Source: an uncultured Psychroserpens sp.
GTDB taxonomy: Bacteria; Bacteroidota; Bacteroidia; Flavobacteriales; Flavobacteriaceae
Direction of reading: 5' to 3'
NCBI RefSeq assembly: GCF_947492715.1
Contig: NZ_CANLNS010000001.1
Span: forward strand, 682,001 to 746,000
DNA: 64,000 nucleotides
Each line of letters starts with the position of its first letter. The stretch's first letter is position 1. Of the stretch, positions 47,260 through 55,077 are shown in pieces. The notes beneath the pieces are model-generated. The model did no database searches. It saw only the letters and a list, made by a program, of their open reading frames with translations, and was not told the origin of the DNA. Position numbers and translations under genes: made by a program.

Positions 47260-48075
47260 TTAGATGGTTAAATTGTTTTCTCGTTGCATTTTATTCCCAG
47301 ACCTTAATAGCGCGCTCAAAACAATAAGCGAAAGTCCTACTAAAAGGAATGAAAAATCAAAACCTAAATGCGAACTCATCGTTATATCCATATATTTTAA
47401 GGCATCATCTAAAGGGGTTATACGAATCTCTTTTAATGCTCTCCCCAGAACAGAATTAATTATTATGGAGAGTAACACCTTAACAATCATTATTACTCCT
47501 AATATTTGTATTAATCTATATAGCTTTTGAGAAAACCGAATATCGATTCTTAGCATCTTAAATATATTCTTAAGAAAGAAGAAAACAAATATTAAAATGA
47601 CAAAATCCATATAAGTTCTAAGCACAATAAGCACTTTATCGAATGCTGTTTTAGGTTTTATACGTATATAACCATCTCCCCTAAGCACTTTAGAAGTTAG
47701 TTCGAAATTATCTTCCATTCCATAATTATTGATACTTATAATAGTCTTAAAATTTAAGGAATCCTTTATAGTTATTGGAGTAGCATATTGAGGTATCGTA
47801 TAATATCTTTTCTTCCCATTAGTATCAATCTCTTCTTCATAATTAGTAAAAAGTATATTATTAAACATCGGGCTTTTAGGTCTTACTTCAAACTTAACAG
47901 GCATTTCATACCCATGTGAGCTATTAAATTTCGGAGAAAAATTACCCATTTTACCATCGTCAGTAAAGACCTCGGTAACTAATGCAAAGCCAAAAGCGAT
48001 AATTAATAAATAAAACGAGATACTACATATCAAAAATAGTATATCGGCAAGTGCTGTTCCTGTTTTCATAATCAA
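47260..48075 (-). CDS. DUF2975 membrane protein, large form
   Basis: A 271-residue protein. One helix near the N-terminus (ILFLICSISFYLLIIAFGFAL) precedes a soluble loop of about 110 residues (FSPKFNSSHGYEMPVKFEVR onward), then three helices (FVILIFVFFFLKNIF; LGVIMIVKVLLSIIIN; FSFLLVGLSLIVLSALL). It ends MQRENNLTI, matching the conserved C-terminal tail of DUF2975 proteins. The extra loop makes it longer than its two siblings in the operon. It overlaps the upstream sibling by 4 bases and precedes the XRE gene by 2. Function unknown. Confidence 0.78.
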   Translation of the reverse strand: MIMKTGTALADILFLICSISFYLLIIAFGFALVTEVFTDDGKMGNFSPKFNSSHGYEMPVKFEVRPKSPMFNNILFTNYEEEIDTNGKKRYYTIPQYATPITIKDSLNFKTIISINNYGMEDNFELTSKVLRGDGYIRIKPKTAFDKVLIVLRTYMDFVILIFVFFFLKNIFKMLRIDIRFSQKLYRLIQILGVIMIVKVLLSIIINSVLGRALKEIRITPLDDALKYMDITMSSHLGFDFSFLLVGLSLIVLSALLRSGNKMQRENNLTI

Positions 48076-48551
48076 ATAGTTAAATCGTTTTCCTCTTTAA
48101 TAACGCCTCCATTTTTAATAAAATCAGAAAAGATTAACAAGCCCATTCCAACTAAAACTACCAAAAAAGCCATAATAAAACTATTTATCAATTCGTTCAA
48201 TTTAAATTCGTTTCTAGCTAAAATAATATAAGCAGTCCTAAGTAATGCAAAGCCCACAAAAATTAAACCTGCCTTTCTAAATTTAAGTTCACTAATACGA
48301 TTAAAAAAGCCATCTTTTATGATATGTTTTATGCCTTGTTGAATCTTAAAAGACCCCATTAAAATAACACTTAAAAGCCCCGTTAAAATAAGATTATTAA
48401 ACGCACCTAAGACATGATTTTTAGTTTGACTAGAATTAACAATATCTGGAATTACCAGTCCAAAAATTTGCGTCACAATTAAAACAAACGTTGCAAGGTT
48501 TATAAAAATTAGTAATCGGTATAATAATTTAACTTTCTTCATATGTTGCAT
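48072..48551 (-). CDS. DUF2975 membrane protein, short form
   Basis: A 159-residue protein of four hydrophobic helices (LLIFINLATFVLIVTQIFGL; NLILTGLLSVILMGSF; LIFVGFALLRTAYIIL; SFIMAFLVVLVGMGLLIF) ending IKEENDLTI, the DUF2975 signature tail. The start could also be the ATG at 48542 (MKKVKLLYRL). It overlaps the next DUF2975 gene by 4 bases and follows the DoxX-like gene by 30. DUF2975 has no known biochemical role. Confidence 0.82.
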   Translation of the reverse strand: MQHMKKVKLLYRLLIFINLATFVLIVTQIFGLVIPDIVNSSQTKNHVLGAFNNLILTGLLSVILMGSFKIQQGIKHIIKDGFFNRISELKFRKAGLIFVGFALLRTAYIILARNEFKLNELINSFIMAFLVVLVGMGLLIFSDFIKNGGVIKEENDLTI

Positions 48552-48581
48552 GTATAAACAATAGTCATTTCTACAATTGTA

Positions 48582-49841
48582 TTAATAGTTATAAGTAGAT
48601 TCATTTACCCAATGAAACTTCCGATTGATGAGTCTAAAATCAGATTCAGGTTTTCTTTTGAAATAAACTTGTAGCGAATCTCCGTCTAGAACACCCTTTA
48701 ATTCTAAGGTTGTATCATCATTCAAATTATAAAAAAAATGTTGTGGAATTAAATCTGCTTCGCGATTAAAAACAATCTTCTTTTGTACAGTATCGAATTT
48801 AAATTGATATCTATCTATGGAATCGTTCATCTTTTTTATCGCTGCCTTTTTCTTAAGATCTACTATTAAATATCGCCATCTATAAGTATCTGTTAGAAGT
48901 GGTGGTATTGTGTCTTTGTTTTTTATAAATAACTGCGATTCCCAAATACCATAAAACTCAGATTTCGATTTTAATTGTTCCCTCAGTTCAAATTGAACGA
49001 AACATTGAACGATTAGAATTAATGTAAGCAAGACGACAACAAACCCTCTACCTCCTCGTATTACTTTTTTTAAAGTTCCATTAGCTAAAGGTTTATAGAA
49101 TTCAATCTTTTCTACCGTTTTATTTTTAAAGAACATATTAATTATACGATACCTATCTGGCCATAGGAGTATAATAGCCATCAATGTAAGGTGCATTGAA
49201 AATAATTTTACAGGAATATCATAAATAAGATTCATCACAACAACATTGGTCATTACACCAACAATAATGAGACTCCCAATTGTTTGTGTTTTACGATAAA
49301 GAAGTAAAACGCCTCCAAGAATTTCTATAAAACCAATAAAAATACTATAAGCCAGAGAATAACCCATAAACGTCCATGCTAATCCCATAGGAGACATTTC
49401 TCCAACAGGTTGCATTAATAATTCTAAGCTAGGGCTTCCAAATTGGCCGTTAAAAACTTTAGCTAGACCATAAAAAAGCATCGCAATAAACAACGCCACT
49501 CTAAGAATAACTTGAAACCAATAGAAAAGTGTGTTATACGAGTGCCTTTTACGATCAGCAACAGTCCAAATTATGCTTACGAGTAATGCCAAAACTAAAT
49601 TTAAAGCAAAGCGAACATAGTCGAAAGAGCGATCACCACTTCCTGTGCTTTCCGTACTGAAATCTGAACCCCAACCTAGAAAAATATCAGCAAACCATCT
49701 CAAAAACCCTTCAAATAATAGTGCTGTAAACAACAGCAAAATGAACAATATAACATACGAAAAAAAGACTCTAAAAGCGATTTTATCTATGATACTCCAA
49801 TTCGTTTTTTGATGTTTAACACTTTCCATAGCAAATTTCAT
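48582..49841 (-). CDS. DoxX-like membrane protein
   Basis: A 419-residue membrane protein. After an N-terminal helix (IAFRVFFSYVILFILLLFTA), the central part has the DoxX-like pattern: a helix with FYGLAKVFNGQFGSP, then YSLAYSIFIGFIEILGGVLL and VGVMTNVVVMNLIYDIPVK. After a final helix (VVVLLTLILIVQCFV), about 130 residues form a soluble C-terminal domain that predicts beta-rich and probably periplasmic. DoxX relatives are linked to quinones and redox in some bacteria, but the role here is unknown. It lies between two DUF2975 genes with a 1-base gap upstream. Confidence 0.72.
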   Translation of the reverse strand: MKFAMESVKHQKTNWSIIDKIAFRVFFSYVILFILLLFTALLFEGFLRWFADIFLGWGSDFSTESTGSGDRSFDYVRFALNLVLALLVSIIWTVADRKRHSYNTLFYWFQVILRVALFIAMLFYGLAKVFNGQFGSPSLELLMQPVGEMSPMGLAWTFMGYSLAYSIFIGFIEILGGVLLLYRKTQTIGSLIIVGVMTNVVVMNLIYDIPVKLFSMHLTLMAIILLWPDRYRIINMFFKNKTVEKIEFYKPLANGTLKKVIRGGRGFVVVLLTLILIVQCFVQFELREQLKSKSEFYGIWESQLFIKNKDTIPPLLTDTYRWRYLIVDLKKKAAIKKMNDSIDRYQFKFDTVQKKIVFNREADLIPQHFFYNLNDDTTLELKGVLDGDSLQVYFKRKPESDFRLINRKFHWVNESTYNY

Positions 49842-49842
49842 T

Positions 49843-50367
49843 TTAAATGGTTAGATCATTTTCTTCTTTTGCCTGTTTTCCGCGTTTAAAAATTTCGGCA
49901 AGAACGTAAAATGCTAAACCCGCAGGAATTAGGAACATAAACTCAGTCTTGAGTTCATCGAAAAAGTCGAATGTAGATTTTCCAACGGCAGCTAATAGAA
50001 ATCTCAAGACCAAAACACTAATTGTATATTGAATAAAGATGTTTCCTATTTTTTTAAAATATCTAATATTATTATCACTAAAGTAATGCCCATTATCTAT
50101 CTCTTTCAGAATAGATAAAAAATAGGAAAATCCATAAATGAGATACCCTTTCCAAAAAAATATCCCTGCACTAATAGTATAATAACTCCATTTAATGGCA
50201 TTTTGTGACGTGAGCCAAGTTTCGTTTTTATTTGCAGATTTCGCCCAATTTTGAAATTCTTTAAACTGATTAAAGTCAAACTCGCGCATATCATTAAGTA
50301 ATACCGAAATTGATGTAAGCAAAACACCCCATGTAATTACAGTTAAAAGGTTGGTATTATCTTTCAT
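49843..50367 (-). CDS. DUF2975 membrane protein, first gene of operon
   Basis: A 174-residue protein with four hydrophobic segments (LLTVITWGVLLTSISVLL; AIKWSYYTISAGIFFWKGYL; FIQYTISVLVLRFLLAAVG; EFMFLIPAGLAFYVLAEIF), ending KQAKEENDLTI, the DUF2975 tail. It is the promoter-proximal gene of the operon. Twin palindromes and a -7 box lie upstream, with one palindrome on the expected transcription start. It is one of three paralogues in one operon, which is more than the usual single DUF2975 gene beside an XRE regulator. Confidence 0.82.
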   Translation of the reverse strand: MKDNTNLLTVITWGVLLTSISVLLNDMREFDFNQFKEFQNWAKSANKNETWLTSQNAIKWSYYTISAGIFFWKGYLIYGFSYFLSILKEIDNGHYFSDNNIRYFKKIGNIFIQYTISVLVLRFLLAAVGKSTFDFFDELKTEFMFLIPAGLAFYVLAEIFKRGKQAKEENDLTI

Positions 50368-50381
50368 TACAATCTATTTTA

Positions 50382-50434
50382 TTATCGTTTAACGATAACA
50401 AATATATAAAAATTATTGATAAACAATAATTTTT
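50382..50434. promoter_or_regulatory. Twin palindromic operators flanking the DUF2975 operon promoter
   Basis: TTATCGTTTAACGATAA at 50382-50398 is a perfect inverted repeat (7-bp arms, 3-bp centre). A second, TTATTG-N5-CAATAA at 50413-50429, extends to perfect 11-bp arms at 50408-50418 and 50424-50434. Both fit TTATYG-N5-CRATAA, with centres 31 bp apart. The -7 box (complement TATATTTG, 50399-50406) lies between them. Likely binding sites for the operon's XRE regulator. Confidence 0.7.
50399..50406 (-). promoter_or_regulatory. -7 element TATATTTG of the DUF2975 operon
   Basis: Exact TAnnTTTG on the complement, 31 bases before the first start codon and between two palindromes. The start site predicted from it falls within the downstream palindrome. 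Confidence 0.6.
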
Positions 50435-50494
50435 TATTTAAAAAAGACAATTTTTATTCTCTTTAATTCACTCTTTATTAACTATTTCATTAGC

Positions 50495-50502
50495 TATCTT
50501 TG
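50495..50502 (+). promoter_or_regulatory. -7 element TATCTTTG of the bioF unit
   Basis: Exact TAnnTTTG match ending 5 bases before the ATG at 50508, implying a leaderless or nearly leaderless transcript. Confidence 0.55.
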
Positions 50503-50507
50503 TCCTT

Positions 50508-51035
50508 ATGGATTCAATTATTACTTACACCAGAAAAGTTCCTATTTGGAAGATTATAGCAGGAATTGCTGCAATATTGGTTGGACTTTATGGATTGATT
50601 AAATTAGACCTTCGAATGTTAGTTCCCATTTTATTCGGTTTAGTTCTTTTAAAAACGGAAGGCTCAGACATTAATTTAAAATCTAATACCTACAGAAAAA
50701 CCATTTCATTTCTGGGTATTCGTTTTGGTACTTGGCGAACATTAGAAAACCTAGAATACATCTCAGTTTTTAATACAACCGAAGACATCACATTAAGAGC
50801 ACTTACCGCAGAAACAACAAATTCTTTACCAATAATAGTTTTAAACCTCTTTTATGAAAGAAATAAAAAAATAACTGTTTACAAAACTGAAAATGTCAAA
50901 GACGCTTTCAATGTTGCATCACATATTGCAGATGCCTTAATAATTGATCTTTTAGACGCCACAGAAAAAGGCGATTACAAATGGGTAAACAAAGATATTT
51001 TAAGAGAAAAAGGAGAACTAGTTTATATCGATTAA
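50508..51035 (+). CDS. Conserved hypothetical membrane protein upstream of bioF
   Basis: A 175-residue protein with two adjacent N-terminal helices (IIAGIAAILVGLYGLI; MLVPILFGLVLL) and a cytoplasmic-looking C-terminal domain (TYRKTISFLGIRFGTW; ALTAETTNSLPIIVLNLFYE) of alternating strands, resembling a PH-like or bacterial Pleckstrin-like membrane-anchored fold. I do not recognise a named family. It is the first gene of the biotin unit, 6 bases before bioF, with the promoter just upstream. A role in biotin synthesis is not evident from sequence. Confidence 0.7.
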   Translation: MDSIITYTRKVPIWKIIAGIAAILVGLYGLIKLDLRMLVPILFGLVLLKTEGSDINLKSNTYRKTISFLGIRFGTWRTLENLEYISVFNTTEDITLRALTAETTNSLPIIVLNLFYERNKKITVYKTENVKDAFNVASHIADALIIDLLDATEKGDYKWVNKDILREKGELVYID

Positions 51036-51041
51036 TTGTAC

Positions 51042-52226
51042 ATGATGTTACCTAAAAAACTTCAGCATAAACTTAATAAGCGAAAAGAAGACAACGCATT
51101 TCGAACCCTAGGTTCGTCTGCTAATCTTATTGATTTTTCGTCAAATGATTATCTAGGTTTTTCGAAATCAAAAGCTCTACACGACATATCGATAAACATT
51201 TTAAAAACACAACATACTGTTCAAAACGGTGCAACAGGATCCAGACTTTTATCTGGAAATCATCCATTATATGACATAGTAGAACAACATATAAGTACAT
51301 TTCATAATGCTGAAAGTGCCCTTATTTTCAACTCTGGTTATGACGCTAATTTGGGCTTCTTTTCTTGTGTGCCTCAACGACATGATATTATCCTTTATGA
51401 CGAATACTGCCATGCTTCAATTAGAGACGGTATCACAATGAGCCACGCTAAAGCCTACAAATTTAAGCACAATGATCTTTTAAATTTAGAGCAACTTATT
51501 AACGAGCATTCTCGGTTTGTTTCAGAATCTCAAAACAGTATTTATGTTGTTACAGAATCTATATTTTCAATGGATGGGGACGCTCCAGATTTAATTAATC
51601 TATCTCAACTTTGCAAAGCACATCATGCTCACCTTGTTGTTGACGAAGCACATGCTATTGGTGTTTTTGGAAATAATGGTAATGGTCTCATTGCTCAACA
51701 CCAACTTGAAACTCATGTTTTTGCTAGAATTGTAACATTTGGAAAGGCTTTAGGGGCTCATGGCGCTGCCATTTTATGTAGTCAAAAACTAAGAGACTAT
51801 CTTATCAATTTTTCAAGACCATTTATTTATACCACTGCGCTTCCACCACACACTTTAGCCTTAATAAAAGCTGCCTACGATACGCTACAAAACCATAAAT
51901 CTGATACATCCTCTTTACATTCTAATGATATACTTAGACTTCATAATAATATTAAGTTCTTTACATCTGAAATCGCTCTGCTAAAGATGCAAGAGCATTT
52001 TATAGACAGCAACTCTGCTATTCAATGTTGCGTCATCCCCGGAAATGATAACGCTAAACATATATCCAATCTGTTGCATGAAAAAGGATTCAATGTTAAA
52101 GCCATTTTATCTCCTACTGTTCCAAAAGGGAAAGAACGTTTAAGATTTTGCATACATTCCTTTAATACTGAAAAAGAAATATCGGAAGTCTTGCGCATAC
52201 TTACTACCTTTGTAAAAACATTGTGA
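51042..52226 (+). CDS. bioF: 8-amino-7-oxononanoate synthase (BioF)
   Basis: A PLP enzyme that condenses pimeloyl-ACP or pimeloyl-CoA with alanine in biotin synthesis. The start is ATG at 51042 or 51045, since the preceding in-frame codon is TTG. Features: DFSSNDYLGFSKSK near 30, GATGSRLLSGNHPLYD, YDEYCHASIRDGI, VDEAHAIGVFGNNG (PLP aspartate), and the PLP lysine in TFGKALGAHGAA near 236. About 394 residues, standard. The rest of the unit (DUF2007, bioD, bioA) follows closely. Acts one step before bioA in the pathway. Confidence 0.92.
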   Translation: MMLPKKLQHKLNKRKEDNAFRTLGSSANLIDFSSNDYLGFSKSKALHDISINILKTQHTVQNGATGSRLLSGNHPLYDIVEQHISTFHNAESALIFNSGYDANLGFFSCVPQRHDIILYDEYCHASIRDGITMSHAKAYKFKHNDLLNLEQLINEHSRFVSESQNSIYVVTESIFSMDGDAPDLINLSQLCKAHHAHLVVDEAHAIGVFGNNGNGLIAQHQLETHVFARIVTFGKALGAHGAAILCSQKLRDYLINFSRPFIYTTALPPHTLALIKAAYDTLQNHKSDTSSLHSNDILRLHNNIKFFTSEIALLKMQEHFIDSNSAIQCCVIPGNDNAKHISNLLHEKGFNVKAILSPTVPKGKERLRFCIHSFNTEKEISEVLRILTTFVKTL

Positions 52227-52248
52227 ACAGCGCATGTTTTAACCCTAA

Positions 52249-52662
52249 ATGAGTCAGAAATTTAAAACCATAGCACGATTTCAATACACAACTGAAGCTC
52301 AAATTATTAAAGGACGGTTGGAAGCTGAAGGCATAAAAGTCTTTTTACAAGATCATCTCACAATTGATACAGATCCCTTAGTAAGCAACGCTATTGGAGG
52401 CGTAAAATTGAAAGTGCTATCTGAAGACGCCATGAAAGCGCAACATATTTTGAGTACTATTAAAAGGTACTCCTTAGACGATGAAGGAAATACCATTCAT
52501 TGCCCTAATTGTAATAGCGAAAAAATAGAATTATTTTCTACGATTACAGATTTTAAGTCCTTTTTTTCCTTTTTAGTTGGATTTTTATTTGGAACACTTC
52601 CATTTCATACGCGCTATAAATATAAATGCGAAACTTGTAGTACAGAATTTAAACAAAAATGA
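52249..52662 (+). CDS. DUF2007 protein with C-terminal zinc ribbon
   Basis: A 137-residue protein. The N-terminal ferredoxin-like DUF2007 domain (TIARFQYTTEAQIIKGRLEA, then IGGVKLKVLSEDAMKAQHIL) is followed by a zinc ribbon with two pairs of cysteines (HCPNCNSEK near 85 and CETCSTEF at the end), separated by a hydrophobic hairpin (FFSFLVGFLFGTLPF). DUF2007 is called a putative signal-transducing domain without proof. It overlaps bioD by 4 bases, so is co-translated with the biotin genes. Confidence 0.85.
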   Translation: MSQKFKTIARFQYTTEAQIIKGRLEAEGIKVFLQDHLTIDTDPLVSNAIGGVKLKVLSEDAMKAQHILSTIKRYSLDDEGNTIHCPNCNSEKIELFSTITDFKSFFSFLVGFLFGTLPFHTRYKYKCETCSTEFKQK

Positions 52663-53267
52663 ACACATACTTTATCACAGGAATAGGAACCGATGTTGGC
52701 AAAACCGTAGCCTCAGCAATACTCACAGAAGCACTCGAAGCTGATTACTGGAAACCAATACAAGCTGGAGAATTAGAACATTGTGATACTAAAAAAGTAC
52801 AATCTTATGTCTCTAACTCTAAATCACATTTTCACAAAAACACATATGCTCTGCACACACCAATGAGCCCACATGCAGCAGCAGATATTGATGGTGTCTC
52901 AATACAACTAAAAAACATAAAACCGCCTCAAACAGATAACCATTTGGTAATTGAAGGCGCAGGAGGTCTACTTGTTCCAATTAACCATAGCAATACCATT
53001 CTGGATCTCATTAAACCAAATTATAAAGTTATTGTGGTTTCTAGGCATTACTTGGGCAGTATTAACCATTCCTTGCTCACTATTAATTTGTTGTTAGAAA
53101 AAGGGTTTGATGTTTCTGTTATTTTCAGCGGAAATGAGCACAAAACAACCGAAGATATCATTATAAAAATGACCAAAGTCAATGTAATTGGACGCATAAA
53201 TGAAGAACCTTATTTTGATAAAAATGTAGTAAAAGCATATGCCGAAACATTTAAAGATAAATTATGA
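52659..53267 (+). CDS. bioD: Dethiobiotin synthetase
   Basis: A 202-residue ATP-dependent enzyme that closes the ureido ring of dethiobiotin from DAPA and CO2. The P-loop is TGIGTDVGKTVASAIL at the start, and VIEGAGGLLVPI is the conserved Walker B-like segment. YWKPIQAG near 30 binds substrate. Length is normal for the family in Bacteroidota. It overlaps both neighbours by 4 bases. Confidence 0.95.
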   Translation: MNTYFITGIGTDVGKTVASAILTEALEADYWKPIQAGELEHCDTKKVQSYVSNSKSHFHKNTYALHTPMSPHAAADIDGVSIQLKNIKPPQTDNHLVIEGAGGLLVPINHSNTILDLIKPNYKVIVVSRHYLGSINHSLLTINLLLEKGFDVSVIFSGNEHKTTEDIIIKMTKVNVIGRINEEPYFDKNVVKAYAETFKDKL

Positions 53268-54529
53268 GCTTAAAAGAAAGAGATAAAAAACACATTTGGC
53301 ATCCATTAACTCAACATAAATTGCATCCCGAAGCTATTGCTATCACAAAAGCTAAAGATTGCACCTTAACTGATGAAGATGGTAATACCTACATTGATGC
53401 AATTGCTTCATGGTACACTTGTATGTATGGGCATTGCAATCAAGATATCGTCAATAAGGTTTCAGAACAAATGAATAGACTAGATCAGGTTGTATTTAGT
53501 GGTTTCACCCATGAACCTGCTGTTCAACTTTCAGAAGCTCTAATTGCTATTCTCCCAGAAAATCAAAACAAGATTTTTTTTAGTGACAATGGCTCAACAT
53601 CTGTCGAAATAGGAATTAAAATGGCACTGCAATATCATTTTAACACAGGTGAAAAACGACATACTTTAATTGCATTTGAAGACGGATTTCATGGTGATAC
53701 ATTTGGAGCAATGAGTGTTTCCGGCTTATCAGTTTATAATGGTCCTTTTGAAGATTTTTTTTTAGACGTTAAACGTATTCCAACGCCTAATGGTCATAAC
53801 CATGATATTATTTTAAAGCAACTGGAAGACATCACAGCTAATCATAAGGTAGCAGGTTTTGTGTACGAGCCTTTAGTACAGGGAGCAGCGGCCATGAAGA
53901 TGCATGATGCCAATGGATTAGAATTAATTTTAAAGTTTTGCAAATCAAATCAAATCATTACTGTTGCTGACGAAGTGATGACTGGTTTTGGAAAAACAGG
54001 ACGCTATTTTGCTTCAGACTATATGGAAACCAAACCAGACGTCATCTGCTTAAGTAAAGCACTAACCGCTGGCCTATTACCTATGGCAATAACGAGTTGT
54101 TCTCAAAACATCTATGACGCATTTTATAGTGACGAGATTGGCAAAGGTTTATTTCATGCCCATACATACTCTGCTAACCCAATAGCTTGTACAGCTGCAT
54201 TAGCAGGGATTGAATTATTAACTTCTGATAAGATTCAAGACGATATAAAACGAATCATAACATCTCATCAAGCATTCGATAATCATATCAAGACACACCC
54301 AAAAGTAGCATCTACTCGGCAAACTGGAATTATATTTGCTTTAGATCTTCAAATTGAAATGGAACGTTATGGAAATTTGCGTGATAAACTTTTCAACTTC
54401 TTTATGCAAAATGGTGTATGCCTGAGACCATTAGGAAATACCATTTACATCTTAGCGCCTTATGTGATTTCAGAAAAGGAACTAGACACAGTGTATCGAG
54501 TTATTGAGGGTGTATTAGATATTTTATAA
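53264..54529 (+). CDS. bioA: Adenosylmethionine--8-amino-7-oxononanoate aminotransferase
   Basis: A 421-residue class III PLP aminotransferase that makes 7,8-diaminopelargonate using SAM as amino donor. It opens with HIWHPLTQHKL, typical of BioA. VADEVMTGFGKTGRYF holds the PLP aspartate, and LSKALTAGLLPMAIT the PLP lysine. The substrate-binding SWYTCMYGHC replaces the more usual SWW of proteobacterial BioA. It ends the first biotin block, facing a convergent Coa1-like gene 4 bases away. Confidence 0.95.
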   Translation: MSLKERDKKHIWHPLTQHKLHPEAIAITKAKDCTLTDEDGNTYIDAIASWYTCMYGHCNQDIVNKVSEQMNRLDQVVFSGFTHEPAVQLSEALIAILPENQNKIFFSDNGSTSVEIGIKMALQYHFNTGEKRHTLIAFEDGFHGDTFGAMSVSGLSVYNGPFEDFFLDVKRIPTPNGHNHDIILKQLEDITANHKVAGFVYEPLVQGAAAMKMHDANGLELILKFCKSNQIITVADEVMTGFGKTGRYFASDYMETKPDVICLSKALTAGLLPMAITSCSQNIYDAFYSDEIGKGLFHAHTYSANPIACTAALAGIELLTSDKIQDDIKRIITSHQAFDNHIKTHPKVASTRQTGIIFALDLQIEMERYGNLRDKLFNFFMQNGVCLRPLGNTIYILAPYVISEKELDTVYRVIEGVLDIL

Positions 54530-54533
54530 TGGG

Positions 54534-54965
54534 TTAATCCCCTTCCATAGTCTTTTTTAATAAATTAATTTTTTCCTGAGTGTCTTTAATAACTACATAA
54601 AGTTTTTCGTATTGCCATCCTTCATTGTCTTTTTCGGCAAGAACAACAATAACTCCTTCTCCTTTTTCTCCTTTAATAGGGATTTTTAAATCGGCCTCTC
54701 CTGTACTATTATTAATGGTAATATTGCCTTGAAAAAGACCATCCGTATCAATAGATTCTCCCAAAGCCAATTGAACCTCGTTATTGTCTTTAGCAGATTC
54801 AACGGCATATTCATAAGGTGCAGATTCTTTTATAATTTTAGACACGCCAAAAATTGCCGCACCTATTCCAAATATAAATAGCAATATAACTCCTAGGCAT
54901 CCTCCTACAGGTAAAACCCAAAGCCAGTTTCTGCCAAACCAACTTTTTTGACGTATTTGTTCCAT
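54534..54965 (-). CDS. Coa1/Tim21-like single-pass membrane protein
   Basis: A 143-residue protein with one membrane helix (WVLPVGGCLGVILLFIFGIG) after a short basic N-terminus, then an exported beta-rich domain (LGESIDTDGLFQGNITINNS; GEADLKIPIKGEKGEGVIVV) resembling the cytochrome c oxidase assembly factor Coa1 fold found in many Bacteroidota proteins. The domain is common and its role in bacteria is not established. It is the only minus-strand gene in the biotin region and sits between bioA and the ketoacyl synthase gene. Confidence 0.75.
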   Translation of the reverse strand: MEQIRQKSWFGRNWLWVLPVGGCLGVILLFIFGIGAAIFGVSKIIKESAPYEYAVESAKDNNEVQLALGESIDTDGLFQGNITINNSTGEADLKIPIKGEKGEGVIVVLAEKDNEGWQYEKLYVVIKDTQEKINLLKKTMEGD

Positions 54966-55010
54966 AATTATGATTGATTTATTTGATAGGTATCATTTAA
55001 TTCTGTTTTG

Positions 55011-55044
55011 TTACTTAAACTATCATCATTTTATGTTTACATAA
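55011..55044. promoter_or_regulatory. Candidate BirA-like biotin operator upstream of KAS
   Basis: TTACTTAAAC (55011-55020) and GTTTACATAA (55035-55044) form an interrupted palindrome with 14 bases between, 8 of 10 arm positions pairing. TAAAC-N14-GTTTA resembles the widely seen BirA operator (TGTAAAC-N15-GTTTACA). It lies just upstream of the -7 box of a gene in the biotin locus. No equal site was found before bioF or bioB, which weakens the case. Confidence 0.3.
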
Positions 55045-55057
55045 ATATACAATATCC

Positions 55058-55065
55058 TATTTTTG
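55058..55065 (+). promoter_or_regulatory. -7 element TATTTTTG of the KAS gene
   Basis: Exact TAnnTTTG match 12 bases before the TTG start at 55078. It supports the TTG start by placing the transcript start just upstream. Confidence 0.5.
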
Positions 55066-55077
55066 CATAAAATTTAA

